From: Nephrocerus scutellatus
Lineage: Eukaryota > Arthropoda > Insecta > Diptera > Pipunculidae
Length of the DNA: 64,000 nt
Assembly: GCA_947095585.1 (NCBI GenBank)
Contig: OX352761.1
Span: 134,880,277-134,944,276 of the forward strand
Direction: 5' to 3'
The position numbers and the translations under genes were made by a program. The notes under the pieces were generated by a model, which made no database searches, was not told where the DNA came from, and saw nothing but the letters and a program-made list of their open reading frames with translations. Within the stretch, counting starts at the first letter, position 1. Each line of letters opens with the position of its first letter. Of this stretch, positions 49,798-60,192 are shown piece by piece.

Positions 49798-49850
49798 TAA
49801 TCCCGGGCTTGAGTCATTTCAATCTCGGAAAGGTTTTTGGGATTTATATT
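49798..49850 (-). repeat. Dispersed repeat shared with 9869-9911
   Basis: The reverse complement reads atcccaaaaa, a variable stretch, then tgactcaagcccgggat, the same order as 9869-9911. It directly abuts the 5' end of the truncated RTE relic. Confidence 0.6.
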
Positions 49851-51640
49851 GCGATGGCCCTACTAAAAACTTCTTGTCAAAATATTTAGAGGTATGAAGT
49901 ACATTGTTGCTTGATAGGCCACGAATCGAATTTTCATATCAAAATAAATCAAATTCTTAGGGTTTTGGTTTTAATTGGTTATTTATTTATTATTCATGCT
50001 ACTGAAATCGAAGTGCAATAAAAAACACGAATCGACAAATTATGTACATAATTAAAGAGAGTTATCCAATTACGCAAGATATGCATATTCTATCGGCGAA
50101 GATGTTTCAATCATGTTGTTTCCGATAACCCTTGAATGAAACATTGGAAGAAATAATAAAACCGACACAGAAATGCAACTCTTCGTTTTAAACATCTTGT
50201 ACAAACATCACCTGATGTTTTTTTATAGTTGCTGCTCCAGCTAAGATTCAATTCCTTTTATATGACAGCAGACATTTTAATGCTTCCATGCACCATTTTC
50301 CTCTTCTTCTCATCCTATTTCTGTTCGAATGGGATGATAGTATGTATTAGATTGCCACCGGCAGTGAGTGCAAACATTTTATGCATTCAAATTCGTTATA
50401 TGCGCGCGTACTTCGTTTTAAATCCTCTGGCTTCTCTTCATCTTCCTCCGATCACTCCCAACTCTCCACAAAGCACTGAAAACATAATCTTCTACTGACT
50501 CTTTCTCACTGTTTCTGTTTAGCTGTCAATGTGAGCGATGTGCAACAATTTCGCACATCAAAAAGCACTTGGAGTTGTGATGCACTCTCGACCGCTTAAC
50601 ATAAAAGTGCTGCACAGCAAGAAGCATCAGCTATGGGACAACTTATTTCCACTTAGTACATGCATGATGCATTCTGCTCTTACTCCTGTTTGAATACATA
50701 CTTACATGTACGTATATAAAAAAGCAATTCGTAAACTCCCAGGTACTTGCAAATCCATAAAAAACTTGAGAAAAGTTCAAACGAAATATCTGATTTGTTT
50801 AATGTTCCGCTGTGCTACGCTACGGCTGCCACATTCGCTTCCAAAACTTCCGGCGAATGTGCGCAATGGTTGTCATCAGGAGAGCGTTGAAACGGATTTT
50901 CGTATTAACTTTCAACGGTATCCAGCGCTGCAGGTGGTGTCAAGTTTTGCAAAGGCAAACGCCGGGTGGTATTTTATTGTTTTTATTATGTGTTTTTCTC
51001 TTTCAACAAAGTTGCAATCGATCAAGCATTTGGAGATAAAATAAACATTTCGATCAATTTCGTTCACAAACGCAAGCGTTGCCAACGGACTAAGAGGAGA
51101 TTGGTTGTTAGGTGGTGGCAATCTTTCACTACTCAAAGGATACAATTTTTACGAGCTTCAACGTAAAGTGAATGATGTATATTCATTAAAGGAGTATTTT
51201 GTTTTATTGACACATTTGCAGCAACGATAAAAAACTGAAAAACTACAGACAGATTGAGTACATTTTTTACATTGTGACTTAATTCAATCACTGAATTGTC
51301 AAAAATGGCAAAAAGAAGAAGTTTTCGTCACAAAGTCCTTTTCTTGTTCGATTCATATCGAAAAGTTTCTCACCCTATATTCGAAAACACATTATGAACT
51401 GAAACCTGAATATATGTTTTAAATAAAGAGGTTGAAATGTTAACATTAATCATCATAACTGCCTCTACATCCGACGTCCAATCTTGACCTCCTCTCTCCG
51501 CGGATATTATCAATTTTGTCAGTTTGACGTTCCGTTAAATTAAAAAAGTGTTTGTTGAATTATGTTTATGAATCCCTTTCTTTTACTACTACTTTTACAA
51601 CTAAGAAAGATCGGTACCAGTGATGTACCTTGTGTCGGAC
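49851..51640. other. AT-rich stretch without recognisable genes
   Basis: Small overlapping open frames (50706-51166) show no recognised domain. No repeat family identified. Confidence 0.5.
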
Positions 51641-51705
51641 CAAGGCAATACTACTACTACAACTAATACTAGTTCTTCTACTAATACTACTACTACTGCT
51701 GATGA
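51641..51705. repeat. Impure (CTA)n microsatellite
   Basis: Runs of tactac/ctacta interrupted by aactaatactagttctt. Confidence 0.8.
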
Positions 51706-51789
51706 TAAATGGGGTGTAGTAGCACTGCGACCCATGCTGATATATTACTCTTTCCTCTGACTTGTGCTACAGAGACAGTACATGCCCGT

Positions 51790-52015
51790 CTCTAAAGCTC
51801 TCCCTCCATACATATGGCTCTTAACAACTTAATAACATGGAGCGGATTAAGTGAATGTACGCTGACTATATCGTCTGCGTAGCCTTGGGCATATATTCCT
51901 GCTCTAGCTAGTCGCTGAATTAGTTCATCACAAAAGGGGTGACAGTACTCACCCTTGCAGGCATCCTCTTTTAGTGTTGACCATAATGGTTTTATCACCG
52001 ACTATAGTCTCCGCT
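51790..52015 (-). pseudogene. Non-LTR reverse transcriptase fragment
   Basis: The minus strand has an open stretch of 68 codons with ELIQRLARAGIYAQGYADDI (about 51870-51930). This is the RT catalytic YADD motif preceded by the helix typical of R1/LOA/I-group elements. There is nothing recognisable on either side. Confidence 0.65.
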
Positions 52016-52049
52016 GCTCTGATGTAATTTTTTTTTAAAGTTTGAGTTA

Positions 52050-52870
52050 AACTTGACTTGATCGCTGTTTGCCTGCCCGTGTTTTCGACTTCTTTGATGT
52101 CTTTTTTATTCACGTTTCACACGACCAGGAGAACTGAAATTTGGTGACCAGCACAGTATCATGTGCCATTTCTTTTTTCCCGCATGTAACGCGTGTCGCG
52201 AATCGCGTGTGATGTGTGGAAAAGTGTTCTTTTTTCGAATTTTGGATGTTTTTTTTTCAACCAATTTTTACAAGTTATAGAGAGTAGATATTATGTAAGT
52301 AACTTAGTCTCGTAGTGCGTTTCTGAGATCCCGCATGTGACATATGTCGTGAGTATCATCAGACGCTTCTGAATCGTGCATACTCTTACACGTCCTATAG
52401 AAATAAAATTTTATGCGCGTGTGGTGCGTTGCCGCGTGTGGTGCGTGTTACGCGCAAATTTTCTGTCTGTTTTTTTCGATTTGCTTGATTTCTTTTTTTA
52501 ACAACCTTTTACACAAACTAAAGAGCCGAAAGTTTGTGTTCAGCTCAGTATCATGTTCCATTTCTAAGATCATGTATGTCGTGAGACACGTGCGCTGCGT
52601 GGAAAAGTGTTTTTCGACCTTTGGAGATCCTTTTTAACGAACTTACACACGTTATATAAAATTGAAATTTTGTAAGTAGCATAGTCGCAAGTTGCGTTTT
52701 TGAGATCCCGCAGGTCGTGACCTCGTCAGGCGCGTCTAAAGCGTGCGAAAGTAGCTTTTCCGAATTGTTTGAAGTCGTTTTTAACCAACTTACTCACGTA
52801 ATATAGAGCTGAAATGTGATGCGCGTGTGTGTCGCGTAACGCATGTGGCATGTGTCGATGTATACATACA
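52050..52870 (+). repeat. Degenerate tandem array, about five units
   Basis: Units share the order: tttttt, aaccaa(c)tt-tacacgtt, agagctgaaattttgt, a linker, gagatcccgcatgt(c)gtg, then a (g)tgcgaaaagtgtttttcga block. The ctgaaat-type anchors lie near 52130, 52285, 52525, 52665 and 52810, giving spacings of roughly 140-240 bp. The GC-rich parts (cgcgtgtcgcgaatcgcgtg, gtgcgttgccgcgtgtggtg) stand out from the AT-rich background. A lone related unit lies at 12895-13000. No coding function is suggested. Confidence 0.6.
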
Positions 52871-54455
52871 ATTTTCTACCCGAAATATAAGTTATCTAGC
52901 TATCAATTGTGAAGTGCGCCAATTACCGTCAACAATTCGACTTCTGTACGTACGTCTGTCTGTACGTCAAAAGTGTTCTTCTGGTACACTCATACAAATT
53001 TCATCAAATTTTTTAAATAAAACTTGAGAGTAAAAGTCCGTTTAAAATAGACATTCGCCTCTATGAGTTAGTGTCAAATTTGTACGAAAATCTTGTTTAT
53101 GTTTCGTTTCCAAAGTCAAAACAAATGCTTATAGTAAACTTTAACCTGCGTAACCAAATGTCTCGGTTCGTCTCTGATTTTTAGTTTAGTTAGAGTCGGT
53201 TTTTATGTAAAATTAACACTTAACCGGTCAAGCTTATACGCGAAATTTCACTTGTCTCATGTACAGTGCAATGCTCTCATTTTTAAGTAAATACATTTTT
53301 CTTGATTTTAACCTTAATTGGTAGTAAAAATTCCTACATTTCCAAGTTTTTTACTGTAACCGACGAAAAGTTTATTGCTGTTCATTTTCCAATTCATATT
53401 CAGTTTATTTTTGCAGACAAAAATTGCAAAATAAAGAGAATATTTTTTATATCATTTCATGCTAGAATGGCATGGCTTTGGACGTACAATTACATCGTTA
53501 ACGATTCATCATAAGAAAACAAAATAAACTGAATACAATACAAGTGGAAAATAGCAAAAGCAAACCTATATCATATTTCATATATCCTCGAAGCATCGTC
53601 CTTTGCCAACCACCCATTTATTATATATTCTCGCAGTATTTTCAAATAAAATAAGAGTTGAAACACGTAAGGAAGTTTTCGACTCTTTTTGGACAGAATT
53701 AAAAAAACAGAGGATGCTAACGAAAGGCTAACAGCATGGCGGGAAAAAACAGTTTTATGTTTAAAAAAAAGCTTAACAAAGGTCGATACTACAAACCATG
53801 CAGCAAATCCAGCACGACTCGAGAGTCGAATAGGGTGTCTGAAGTGTGGACGGTTCCACAGCGGTCTTTGTTTTTGGTGTTGGTTTAAATAAAGTTAGTT
53901 AGTTAGTTGGTTAACACACTCAGACTCAGTTCCAATGCAGGTCAGTTTTTGTTTTCCACATATTATGTTTAATAGAGTGAATAACTCGCCTATTGGTACC
54001 GTACGCCGTGTGTCGGTTTGATCTCTCTGGTCGGTCGCAAAATCGCAACACAACGTAAAGCACAATGTAGGAGAAAAATAACTTGATAAATACTCGGATT
54101 TATTTATGCAACCATACTAGTTCTCACTATATGTTTGTATATCAGTATTCGCAAGTTAGACAGGCAAAGTATATCCAGACTAGACTTATTAGTAGTCATA
54201 AATATGTTATAGGAGTCGTTCGACCCCTGACTTTGGGCACCTTTGGGTGTCATAAGGGTCGCCACAGTATGCTTCGTTATTATTTGTGATGGAAAAATTT
54301 CCAAAAGCCTTAACTGGTGAAACGAAACAAAGCGAGAGGTTTTTTTTTTAATTTTACTGACATATTTGAATCTGTGCTCTTCTGTTGTGTCTGTCTGGTG
54401 GAAGAAAAAAAATTTATTAGGAACATCAAATGTTAACCAATGATGCGCTATTAAA
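52871..54455. other. AT-rich stretch without recognisable genes
   Basis: A 67-codon open frame at 53689-53892 ends in CLKCGRFHSGLCFWCWFK close to an AATAAA-type signal (53889-53894); its cysteine-rich end is suggestive, but I cannot assign it. Confidence 0.5.
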
Positions 54456-54702
54456 TCCAGGGCAACCAAGTCTGTCAAAAAGACCAACACACCACACCAC
54501 CACCAACTCTAAAACCAAGCCCATTGACCGAACACTAAAATCAGGTCAATCGGGACACAAGGTCGATATAAAGGCCTCGAAAAAAAAAGCTTGGCGGCAG
54601 GAAGACTAAAAAAGCCTCCCACAAGTGAAATAAATCAGGGCCCACATGTTAGTCCAAATAGCCCAAAAACTACATAGAGCGATGAGATATAATAATAATA
54701 AC
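54456..54702 (+). mobile_element. LOA/I-type element fragment: ORF1 3' end joined to (TAA)n
   Basis: The plus strand 54457-54680 aligns with the last part of the ORF1 of the intact element (58820-59050, minus strand). Shared blocks include KRPTHHTTTNSKTKPIDRT, GHKVDIKASKK and a final agcgatgagat. At the point where the intact element continues into the ORF1/ORF2 overlap, this copy instead has ataataataataac (about 54690-54702), resembling the (TAA)n tail of the complete element. It is diverged and frame-shifted. It is not a simple 3' end because ORF2 and the 3' UTR are absent. Confidence 0.7.
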
Positions 54703-55113
54703 AATACATTAGTTTTTCTGTTATTCATATTTGATTTGTAATTTAATTTTGAATCTTTTGACCTTAAGTACATATATACATAAACAAAGCATTGATATAT
54801 ATATAGTGAAAGCCACTAGCGACTCTTTTGATCAAGAATAGGTCTTGTCTTTGAATTTTCTATGATTGACTCTCGCTGTCTTTGTAAAATCTTGGTCAGA
54901 GTTGGTTGATCCTTCGAGACGGATTGCTAAAAATCAGCAATCCAACAATTGCAATAAGTGTTACTTCCCAATTGTCTAAGAACATTTGTCATAACCTAAA
55001 ATTGGGAAAAAGGTTGCACACTCTTCGAAAGCAAAAGACATGATTGTGTAGTTGGGAAAATTAAAGAACTCATAAGTTTTTCCATGACGAAGAAACCTTA
55101 CTGTCTGAGACTG
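54703..55113 (+). pseudogene. Probable 5' flank of the BEL/Pao gag relic
   Basis: The last part (about 55060-55113) reads in the same frame as the sequence that resumes after the inserted retrotransposon at 60567, so it is probably the front of the same gag relic. The rest (54703-55060) is AT-rich and unassigned; it could hold remains of the leader or LTR, but no LTR pair was seen. Confidence 0.4.
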
Positions 55114-55126
55114 AGAAGAAAGACTT
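55114..55126. repeat. Target-site duplication, left copy (agaagaaagactt)
   Basis: Thirteen bases identical to 60554-60566. The (TAA)n tail of the minus-strand element starts at the next base. Confidence 0.93.
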
Positions 55127-55208
55127 TATTATTATTATTATTATATTAGGTGGGGCCGAACAGCCCTGAGCACTGCGACCTTTAGGTCTATTGTGCGTCC
55201 CTGACGTT
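55127..55208 (-). other. 3' UTR and (TAA)n tail
   Basis: After the ORF2 stop there are about 60 bp of 3' UTR, then cctaatataataataataat running to the target duplication. There is no poly(A) and no AATAAA signal right at the end; TAA-type tails are known from I-type elements, where they are made during target-primed reverse transcription. Confidence 0.85.
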
Positions 55209-58200
55209 TTACCACATTATGTGGTTGTTCAGTTCCTTCGTAAATGCCACCACGTCTGACAATGCGATTGGTCTGGCATTCGGCCATGGAACCGTATAGG
55301 CCCTGAGATGTTTCATTCTTTTCTGGGTGAGGGCTACGCATACGAAGAGTATATGCTCTGACGTTTCCTTTGCCTCGTTACAGAATCGGCAGCGGTCCGA
55401 TTGGGATTTGCCTATTTTCAAGAGGTGGTCTCGGAATGGGCCATGTCCTGTCATATACCAGATTAGTGTTCTTAGTGTATGGCGGTCCAGTTTGATGGCC
55501 CTGTCCATATGACTAATGTTGTAGTTTAGAAGCTTCTTGGCTTGTCTCATCCCAGGCGAAGAATTCCATTCTGCTTCGATAGTAGCGTTTTCCCACTCTT
55601 TAATTTTCCTGTTGATATGACATTTGGAATAGGCAATGCTGGGTTCTGGGCCAGTGAAAATTCCTTCTGCGCCTTCTCTTGCACATAGGTCTGCTGCCTC
55701 GTTTCCTGATATGCCTGAGTGTCCGGGAGACCACATAAGTGTGATTTTGTTGTTTTTGGCCAGTTCTTCTAAGTGGCGGAAACAGCTCCACGTTGTTTTA
55801 GAGTAAAAGACTGGACCTTTTAATGCTAGCAATGCTGCTTGACTGTCTGAGATCACATAGATCTCGGTTCTTCTGTACTTTCTTTTAGTACATTCCAGTA
55901 CGCAGGCTTCTATTGCTATAGTTTCTGCCTGGAATACTGTTGGAGATCTTCCTAGGGGTATTCGTAGGGTTATTCTGGGTCCGAATACTCCTGCTCCGGT
56001 TCCTGTGTTTGTTTTTGATCCGTCTGTGTACCAGATGGATGCATGGTTTGGAATGGTACTTATGATATTTTCAACTTGATTCCGATCGGGTATTTTAATT
56101 GAAAAATTCCTGTTGAAATTAGTAGTTTTTATCATTAGGTCTGATGGTTGGACAGTTACATATTCCAAGTCTATTTTGGTTATGATGCTGGTGTGTCCTA
56201 GTTTGTTTGTCTTTATTTGTTTAAGTATTTCTAGTTTTGTGGCTCTTGCTACAGCCTCGCTTTTGATGTGTATGTGCAGGGGAGGAAGTCCTAGAAGTTT
56301 TTCCAGCGCTGCCGTTGGGCAGCTCTTAGCTGCACCCGTTGCACTTAGACATATTAGTCTTTGAATTTTGTTCAGTTTTGAGCGTGTCGTTGATTGCTCT
56401 GTTTTTGGCCACCAAACCAGGGCCGCGTATGTGATCCTGGGTCTGATTATGCTTTGGTATAGCCAGAGAGTAATTTGCGGGTTTATTCCCCACGTTTTGC
56501 CAAACATACGCTGACAGGCAAAGTAAGCTTTATTAGCTTTGTTTGTGATATATGATATGTGGGGGTTCCATGTTAGTTTTTTGTCAAACAGTAACCCTAA
56601 ATATTTAGCTTCTGGCATTAATTGAATGGTTTTGCCTTGGAATTGTATTGCTGGTAGCGTTATTTTTTGTCTTTTGGTGAATAGGGTGCAAACTATCTTG
56701 TCAGGATTGACGCTTAGTCCAACCTCTTTACACCAGTCTTTGACTTGTTTGAGAGCAACCTGCATGCGATCTGTTATCGTGCTCTCGAATTTGCCGCGAA
56801 CTACTAGGACTAGGTCATCTGCATAGCTAATATTAGTTAGGCCGTTGTTTTCTAGCCTAGCGAGCAGCTGATCCATCACTAATAGCCACAGAAGGGGCGA
56901 TAGGACACCACCTTGTGGGCAGCCTCTGGTTGCCGCTATTGTGATGCTTTCCTCGCCGAATGAGGCTTGAATCTTCCTGCTTCTTAGCATGCTCATGACC
57001 CATCCTATGGTAGAGGAGTCGATGCCCCTTGATCTGGATTGTGTTTGAATTACTTCGAAGCTTGTGTTGTCAAAAGCGCCTTGTATGTCGATGAAGGCGC
57101 ATAATACCATTTCTTTGCTTCGAAGTGTGTCTTCGATTTCCGTTGTCAGCTCATGTAGTGCTGTTTCCGTCGATTTACCAGTCTGGTATGCGTGTTGGCT
57201 GGTATTCAAGGGAGTTCGTTGGAGAGCATTCGATCTTACGTAATGGCCTATTATTTTCTCCATAGACTTTAGGATGAAGGATGTAAGACTGATAGGTCTA
57301 TACGACCTAGTATCCTCGGGGGATTTCTTTCCTCCTTTTGGTAAGAATAGAACTCGCACATCTCTCCAGCACCTTGGAACGTATTCTAGGCTGTGACTGG
57401 CTCTGTAGAGTTTTACGAGTACTGGTTCTATTAATTTAATGCCTTTCTGCAGGAGGATTGGATACAGCCCGTCTCCACCTGGAGACTTGTATGGACCAAA
57501 AGAGTTTATCGCCCAGCGGATGCTTTCTGGTGGGAAGATGCTGGCTGAGCGTCTGTAGGCTTCAGTTGAGATAAGGTGTGGGTGCATGTTTATATCCTCG
57601 TATACTTCTTGATTATCCAGTATGATGCACTTGGGAAAGTGACTCTTAACCAGACACTCAAGGGTTTCTTGTCTAGAGGATGTCAGTTCCCCGTTTGGTT
57701 TTTTCACCGAACCAAGTGGATTATTGTGGTCAAGTGAGAGGGCTTTGTGTAGTCGACAAGCTGTTGGCAGTGTGTCGATACTTTCGCAAAACTCTCTCCA
57801 GCTTTTTCTTTTGCTGTCCCTTAAAGCCACGTTGTATCTGGTTAGGGCAATTTTATAGGCCGTCCAGGTGTGTGTACGCTTGGCTTTGTTAAAGAGTTTA
57901 CGAACTTCTCTTCGTTTAGCCTCGAGGTCATGATTCCACCATGGAACGTCCCTGGTGCACCTGATGCGAATTATAGGTGAACTTGCGTGGTAGGCGTTTA
58001 TGATTGCCTCGGTAAGGTCGTTTGCTGAGTTGTCAAGTTCAGCGATGGAGTTAATTGGGGTACATATACCAGTTAAGTTACATTTGAGTTGGTCTGAGTA
58101 GACTTGCCAATTAGTATGTTTAGGGGTTCTTATAAGGGATTGAGCCCTGTTAGGAGTTTCAATATTGAATCTAATATACATGTGGTCGGAAAATGATGCC

Positions 58201-58826
58201 TCTTTCATTACGTGCCATTTATGGATCGTGCTGGCCGTCCTTGTATCGGATAGGGTAAGGTCCAGTACTTCGCTCCGTATGGCGTTTATGAAGGTTGCAT
58301 CGTTCCCCACGTTGTTTATCATAATATTTTTAGATGAACAATAGTTAAGGAGTTGCTCACCTCTGATGTTAGTGTTGGTGCTTCCCCATACTACGTGGTG
58401 TGCGTTTGCATCGCATCCGATTATATATTTTTGGCCTTGAGCTGTACAGAAGTTGATGAAGCTCTGTGTTGTCTCTGGAGGGGGATCTTCGTCCTCGCCT
58501 GGGAAGTAGGCAGCTGCAAAGTTTGTGGTGCTCTTGCTTCCCTGTGGCGAGAGCGTCTCTACGGAGATCGCGACTAGGTCTCTGAAAATAAATTGGTTTA
58601 TGGAGTATATGTTGAGGGAGTGACGGCACAGAATTGCTGACCTTGGTCTCCCATTTTCTTTGTCATAAATCAACTTACCTAGTTTACTTGGGAATCCCAG
58701 AATTTTTTCGTTTTTGGTCCAGGGCTCTTGTATAAGAGCAATGTCCCAGTTTTTGATTGCGAAGAGGTGGCAGAGATTGGCAGTAGCTGCCTTTGACCTA
58801 TGCAAGTTTATTTGCACACATCTCAT
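55209..58826 (-). CDS. ORF2: endonuclease / reverse transcriptase / RNase H polyprotein
   Basis: 1205 aa, uninterrupted. Residues 1-220 form an AP-type endonuclease: INLHRSKAA (6-14), catalytic E34 in IALIQEPW, GCDANAHHVVW (137-147), LDLTLSD (188-194) and SDH (213-215). RT motifs: SYRPISLTS (508-516), QHAYQTGKST (544-553), AFIDIQGAFDN with catalytic D580 (577-587), RGCPQGGVLSPLL (634-646) and YADD (668-671). RNase H: YTDGS with D935, QAE with E968, SDSQAA with D994, WSPGHSG with H1036 and EAAD with D1046. A C-terminal CCHC knuckle is C1146, C1149, H1158, C1163. The start ATG lies 29 nt inside the end of ORF1, in the +1 frame. All catalytic residues are present. It would nick target DNA and copy the element RNA in the nucleus. 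Confidence 0.95.
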   Translation of the reverse strand: MRCVQINLHRSKAATANLCHLFAIKNWDIALIQEPWTKNEKILGFPSKLGKLIYDKENGRPRSAILCRHSLNIYSINQFIFRDLVAISVETLSPQGSKSTTNFAAAYFPGEDEDPPPETTQSFINFCTAQGQKYIIGCDANAHHVVWGSTNTNIRGEQLLNYCSSKNIMINNVGNDATFINAIRSEVLDLTLSDTRTASTIHKWHVMKEASFSDHMYIRFNIETPNRAQSLIRTPKHTNWQVYSDQLKCNLTGICTPINSIAELDNSANDLTEAIINAYHASSPIIRIRCTRDVPWWNHDLEAKRREVRKLFNKAKRTHTWTAYKIALTRYNVALRDSKRKSWREFCESIDTLPTACRLHKALSLDHNNPLGSVKKPNGELTSSRQETLECLVKSHFPKCIILDNQEVYEDINMHPHLISTEAYRRSASIFPPESIRWAINSFGPYKSPGGDGLYPILLQKGIKLIEPVLVKLYRASHSLEYVPRCWRDVRVLFLPKGGKKSPEDTRSYRPISLTSFILKSMEKIIGHYVRSNALQRTPLNTSQHAYQTGKSTETALHELTTEIEDTLRSKEMVLCAFIDIQGAFDNTSFEVIQTQSRSRGIDSSTIGWVMSMLRSRKIQASFGEESITIAATRGCPQGGVLSPLLWLLVMDQLLARLENNGLTNISYADDLVLVVRGKFESTITDRMQVALKQVKDWCKEVGLSVNPDKIVCTLFTKRQKITLPAIQFQGKTIQLMPEAKYLGLLFDKKLTWNPHISYITNKANKAYFACQRMFGKTWGINPQITLWLYQSIIRPRITYAALVWWPKTEQSTTRSKLNKIQRLICLSATGAAKSCPTAALEKLLGLPPLHIHIKSEAVARATKLEILKQIKTNKLGHTSIITKIDLEYVTVQPSDLMIKTTNFNRNFSIKIPDRNQVENIISTIPNHASIWYTDGSKTNTGTGAGVFGPRITLRIPLGRSPTVFQAETIAIEACVLECTKRKYRRTEIYVISDSQAALLALKGPVFYSKTTWSCFRHLEELAKNNKITLMWSPGHSGISGNEAADLCAREGAEGIFTGPEPSIAYSKCHINRKIKEWENATIEAEWNSSPGMRQAKKLLNYNISHMDRAIKLDRHTLRTLIWYMTGHGPFRDHLLKIGKSQSDRCRFCNEAKETSEHILFVCVALTQKRMKHLRAYTVPWPNARPIALSDVVAFTKELNNHIMW

Positions 58827-60192
58827 CGCTTTGTTTTGTTGTTGGGCTATTTGGATCAGCTTGTATACCCTGACTTGTTATAGGTGTGGGAGGCTTTTTT
58901 AACCTGTCCGCCGATAAGCCGTGCTTCTTTGAGGCCTTTATATCGACCTTGTGTCCCAAGTGACCAGGTTTCCGTGTTCGGTCAATGGGTTTGGCTTTAG
59001 TGTTGGCCGTGGTGGGATGTGTTGGTCTCTTTGTCAGACTTTGTTGCCCTGGTTTTGATGGCGCTTCTGTGGTTTTGGCTTTGGTTTCCTTGTCCGTTTC
59101 TTTAGCCTTCTTTGGTCTGAAGTAAACGAACCCGAAAAGCCAGTTTACTTTATAATTGGAGCCCTTTAGGTTCTCCGTTATTTTTTGTGACGCCGAAATG
59201 GTCAACTGCAGGTAGTCATTCTCTCTGTCTTTTCTTGACAGGATTTTCCATTCTGCGTTGCGCAGCTCCTTATTTTGAACTATCAGGCGCCTGCTGATTT
59301 TCTCGTTCGTCTCATTCCTGCAGTGCGGAAGATAGACGTAGAAAATCTGGTTGCGAGGGATTTCGTCCTCTCGGATTATTTTCAAACTGGCATCTGGCCA
59401 TGGTTTCAGGGTTGGTACCGTATTGGTAAGCCATGCTGCCGTTTCGTCATCTGCACAGTTCACGGATAGCCAACCACTTTTGGCTTTGCAGCCCAGGAAG
59501 TTAGGGCTAATGCCATCGGTGGGAAGCTCCGCTACTGCGTCCATGATGTTGTCTTGGATCGTTGACATTTGCGCCGCGTTCAGTTTAACATCAGGAAAGC
59601 CTTGGTCAGAGATTGCCAACCTGATGGCCTTCGTGACGTCACTGTAGCGTAACGTTACGTTCGATCCGCCCGCTACCTCCGCCTCGCCTGAACCAGTATT
59701 TCCCGACCTTATGGGGTTTTCGACTGGTTTGAGGGGGTGAGTTTGTCTATCTCTTTTTGGCGGGTTCTTTGGACTAGAGTCGTTCGATCGGCTCCGCTTA
59801 ATGGTGGATGTGACCTTCCTATCTTTTATTTTTGTTTGGCACTGGGCTAGTGCCTCGTCATGGGAAAGTCCTGTCTGTTTAAGGAAGTTCAGACGTTTCC
59901 TTGCAGCTCCACTTAGATGTGGTTTTTTCTTCCTTCTGTCTTCGAGGTCTAAGCTTGTTAGCCCATCCCTTATGTCAGAGGTGGTAGAAGTGGACGCATT
60001 GTCCGAGCATTTTGGCACAATGGAGCCTTGTGCTGGGACGTAGTCCTCGGTTAGGGTTATAGACGAGTCTGTGCTGTCGTCTGATTGTAAGAAATTAATC
60101 TCGGAAGTAGGACTTTGACGGTCCTTGGCTTCCGAGATTGGTGCGTTCGGAGGAGCACCGCCCTCAGGGGTTATATTTTCGAAACTATCCAT
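58798..60192 (-). CDS. ORF1: nucleic-acid-binding protein of the retrotransposon (DUF4780-like)
   Basis: 464 aa counted from the first ATG (60192). The frame stays open another 12 codons upstream to a GTG at 60228, but there is no ATG there. Residues here are numbered from the ATG. The N-terminal 85 residues are acidic and Ser/Thr-rich; RRKKKPHLSGAARKRLNFL (about 87-105) is a basic patch. An RRM-like region like that of fly LOA-type ORF1 proteins (DUF4780) covers about 183-360, with GWLSVNCADDETAAWL (about 240-255), IFYVYLP and FGFVYFRPKK. The C-terminal 90 residues are basic and Lys/Pro/Thr-rich. No CCHC zinc knuckle is present. Expected role: RNA chaperone or packaging of the element RNA. 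It overlaps the ORF2 start by 29 nt. Confidence 0.9.
   Translation of the reverse strand: MDSFENITPEGGAPPNAPISEAKDRQSPTSEINFLQSDDSTDSSITLTEDYVPAQGSIVPKCSDNASTSTTSDIRDGLTSLDLEDRRKKKPHLSGAARKRLNFLKQTGLSHDEALAQCQTKIKDRKVTSTIKRSRSNDSSPKNPPKRDRQTHPLKPVENPIRSGNTGSGEAEVAGGSNVTLRYSDVTKAIRLAISDQGFPDVKLNAAQMSTIQDNIMDAVAELPTDGISPNFLGCKAKSGWLSVNCADDETAAWLTNTVPTLKPWPDASLKIIREDEIPRNQIFYVYLPHCRNETNEKISRRLIVQNKELRNAEWKILSRKDRENDYLQLTISASQKITENLKGSNYKVNWLFGFVYFRPKKAKETDKETKAKTTEAPSKPGQQSLTKRPTHPTTANTKAKPIDRTRKPGHLGHKVDIKASKKHGLSADRLKKPPTPITSQGIQADPNSPTTKQSDEMCANKLA

Noticed and set aside
53689..53892. 67-codon open frame ending in a Cys-rich tail
   Set aside because: The tail is not a clear zinc-binding pattern and there is no supporting neighbour.
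56113..59647. Several plus-strand open frames inside the retrotransposon
   Set aside because: They are antisense shadows of ORF1 and ORF2, with no motifs of their own.
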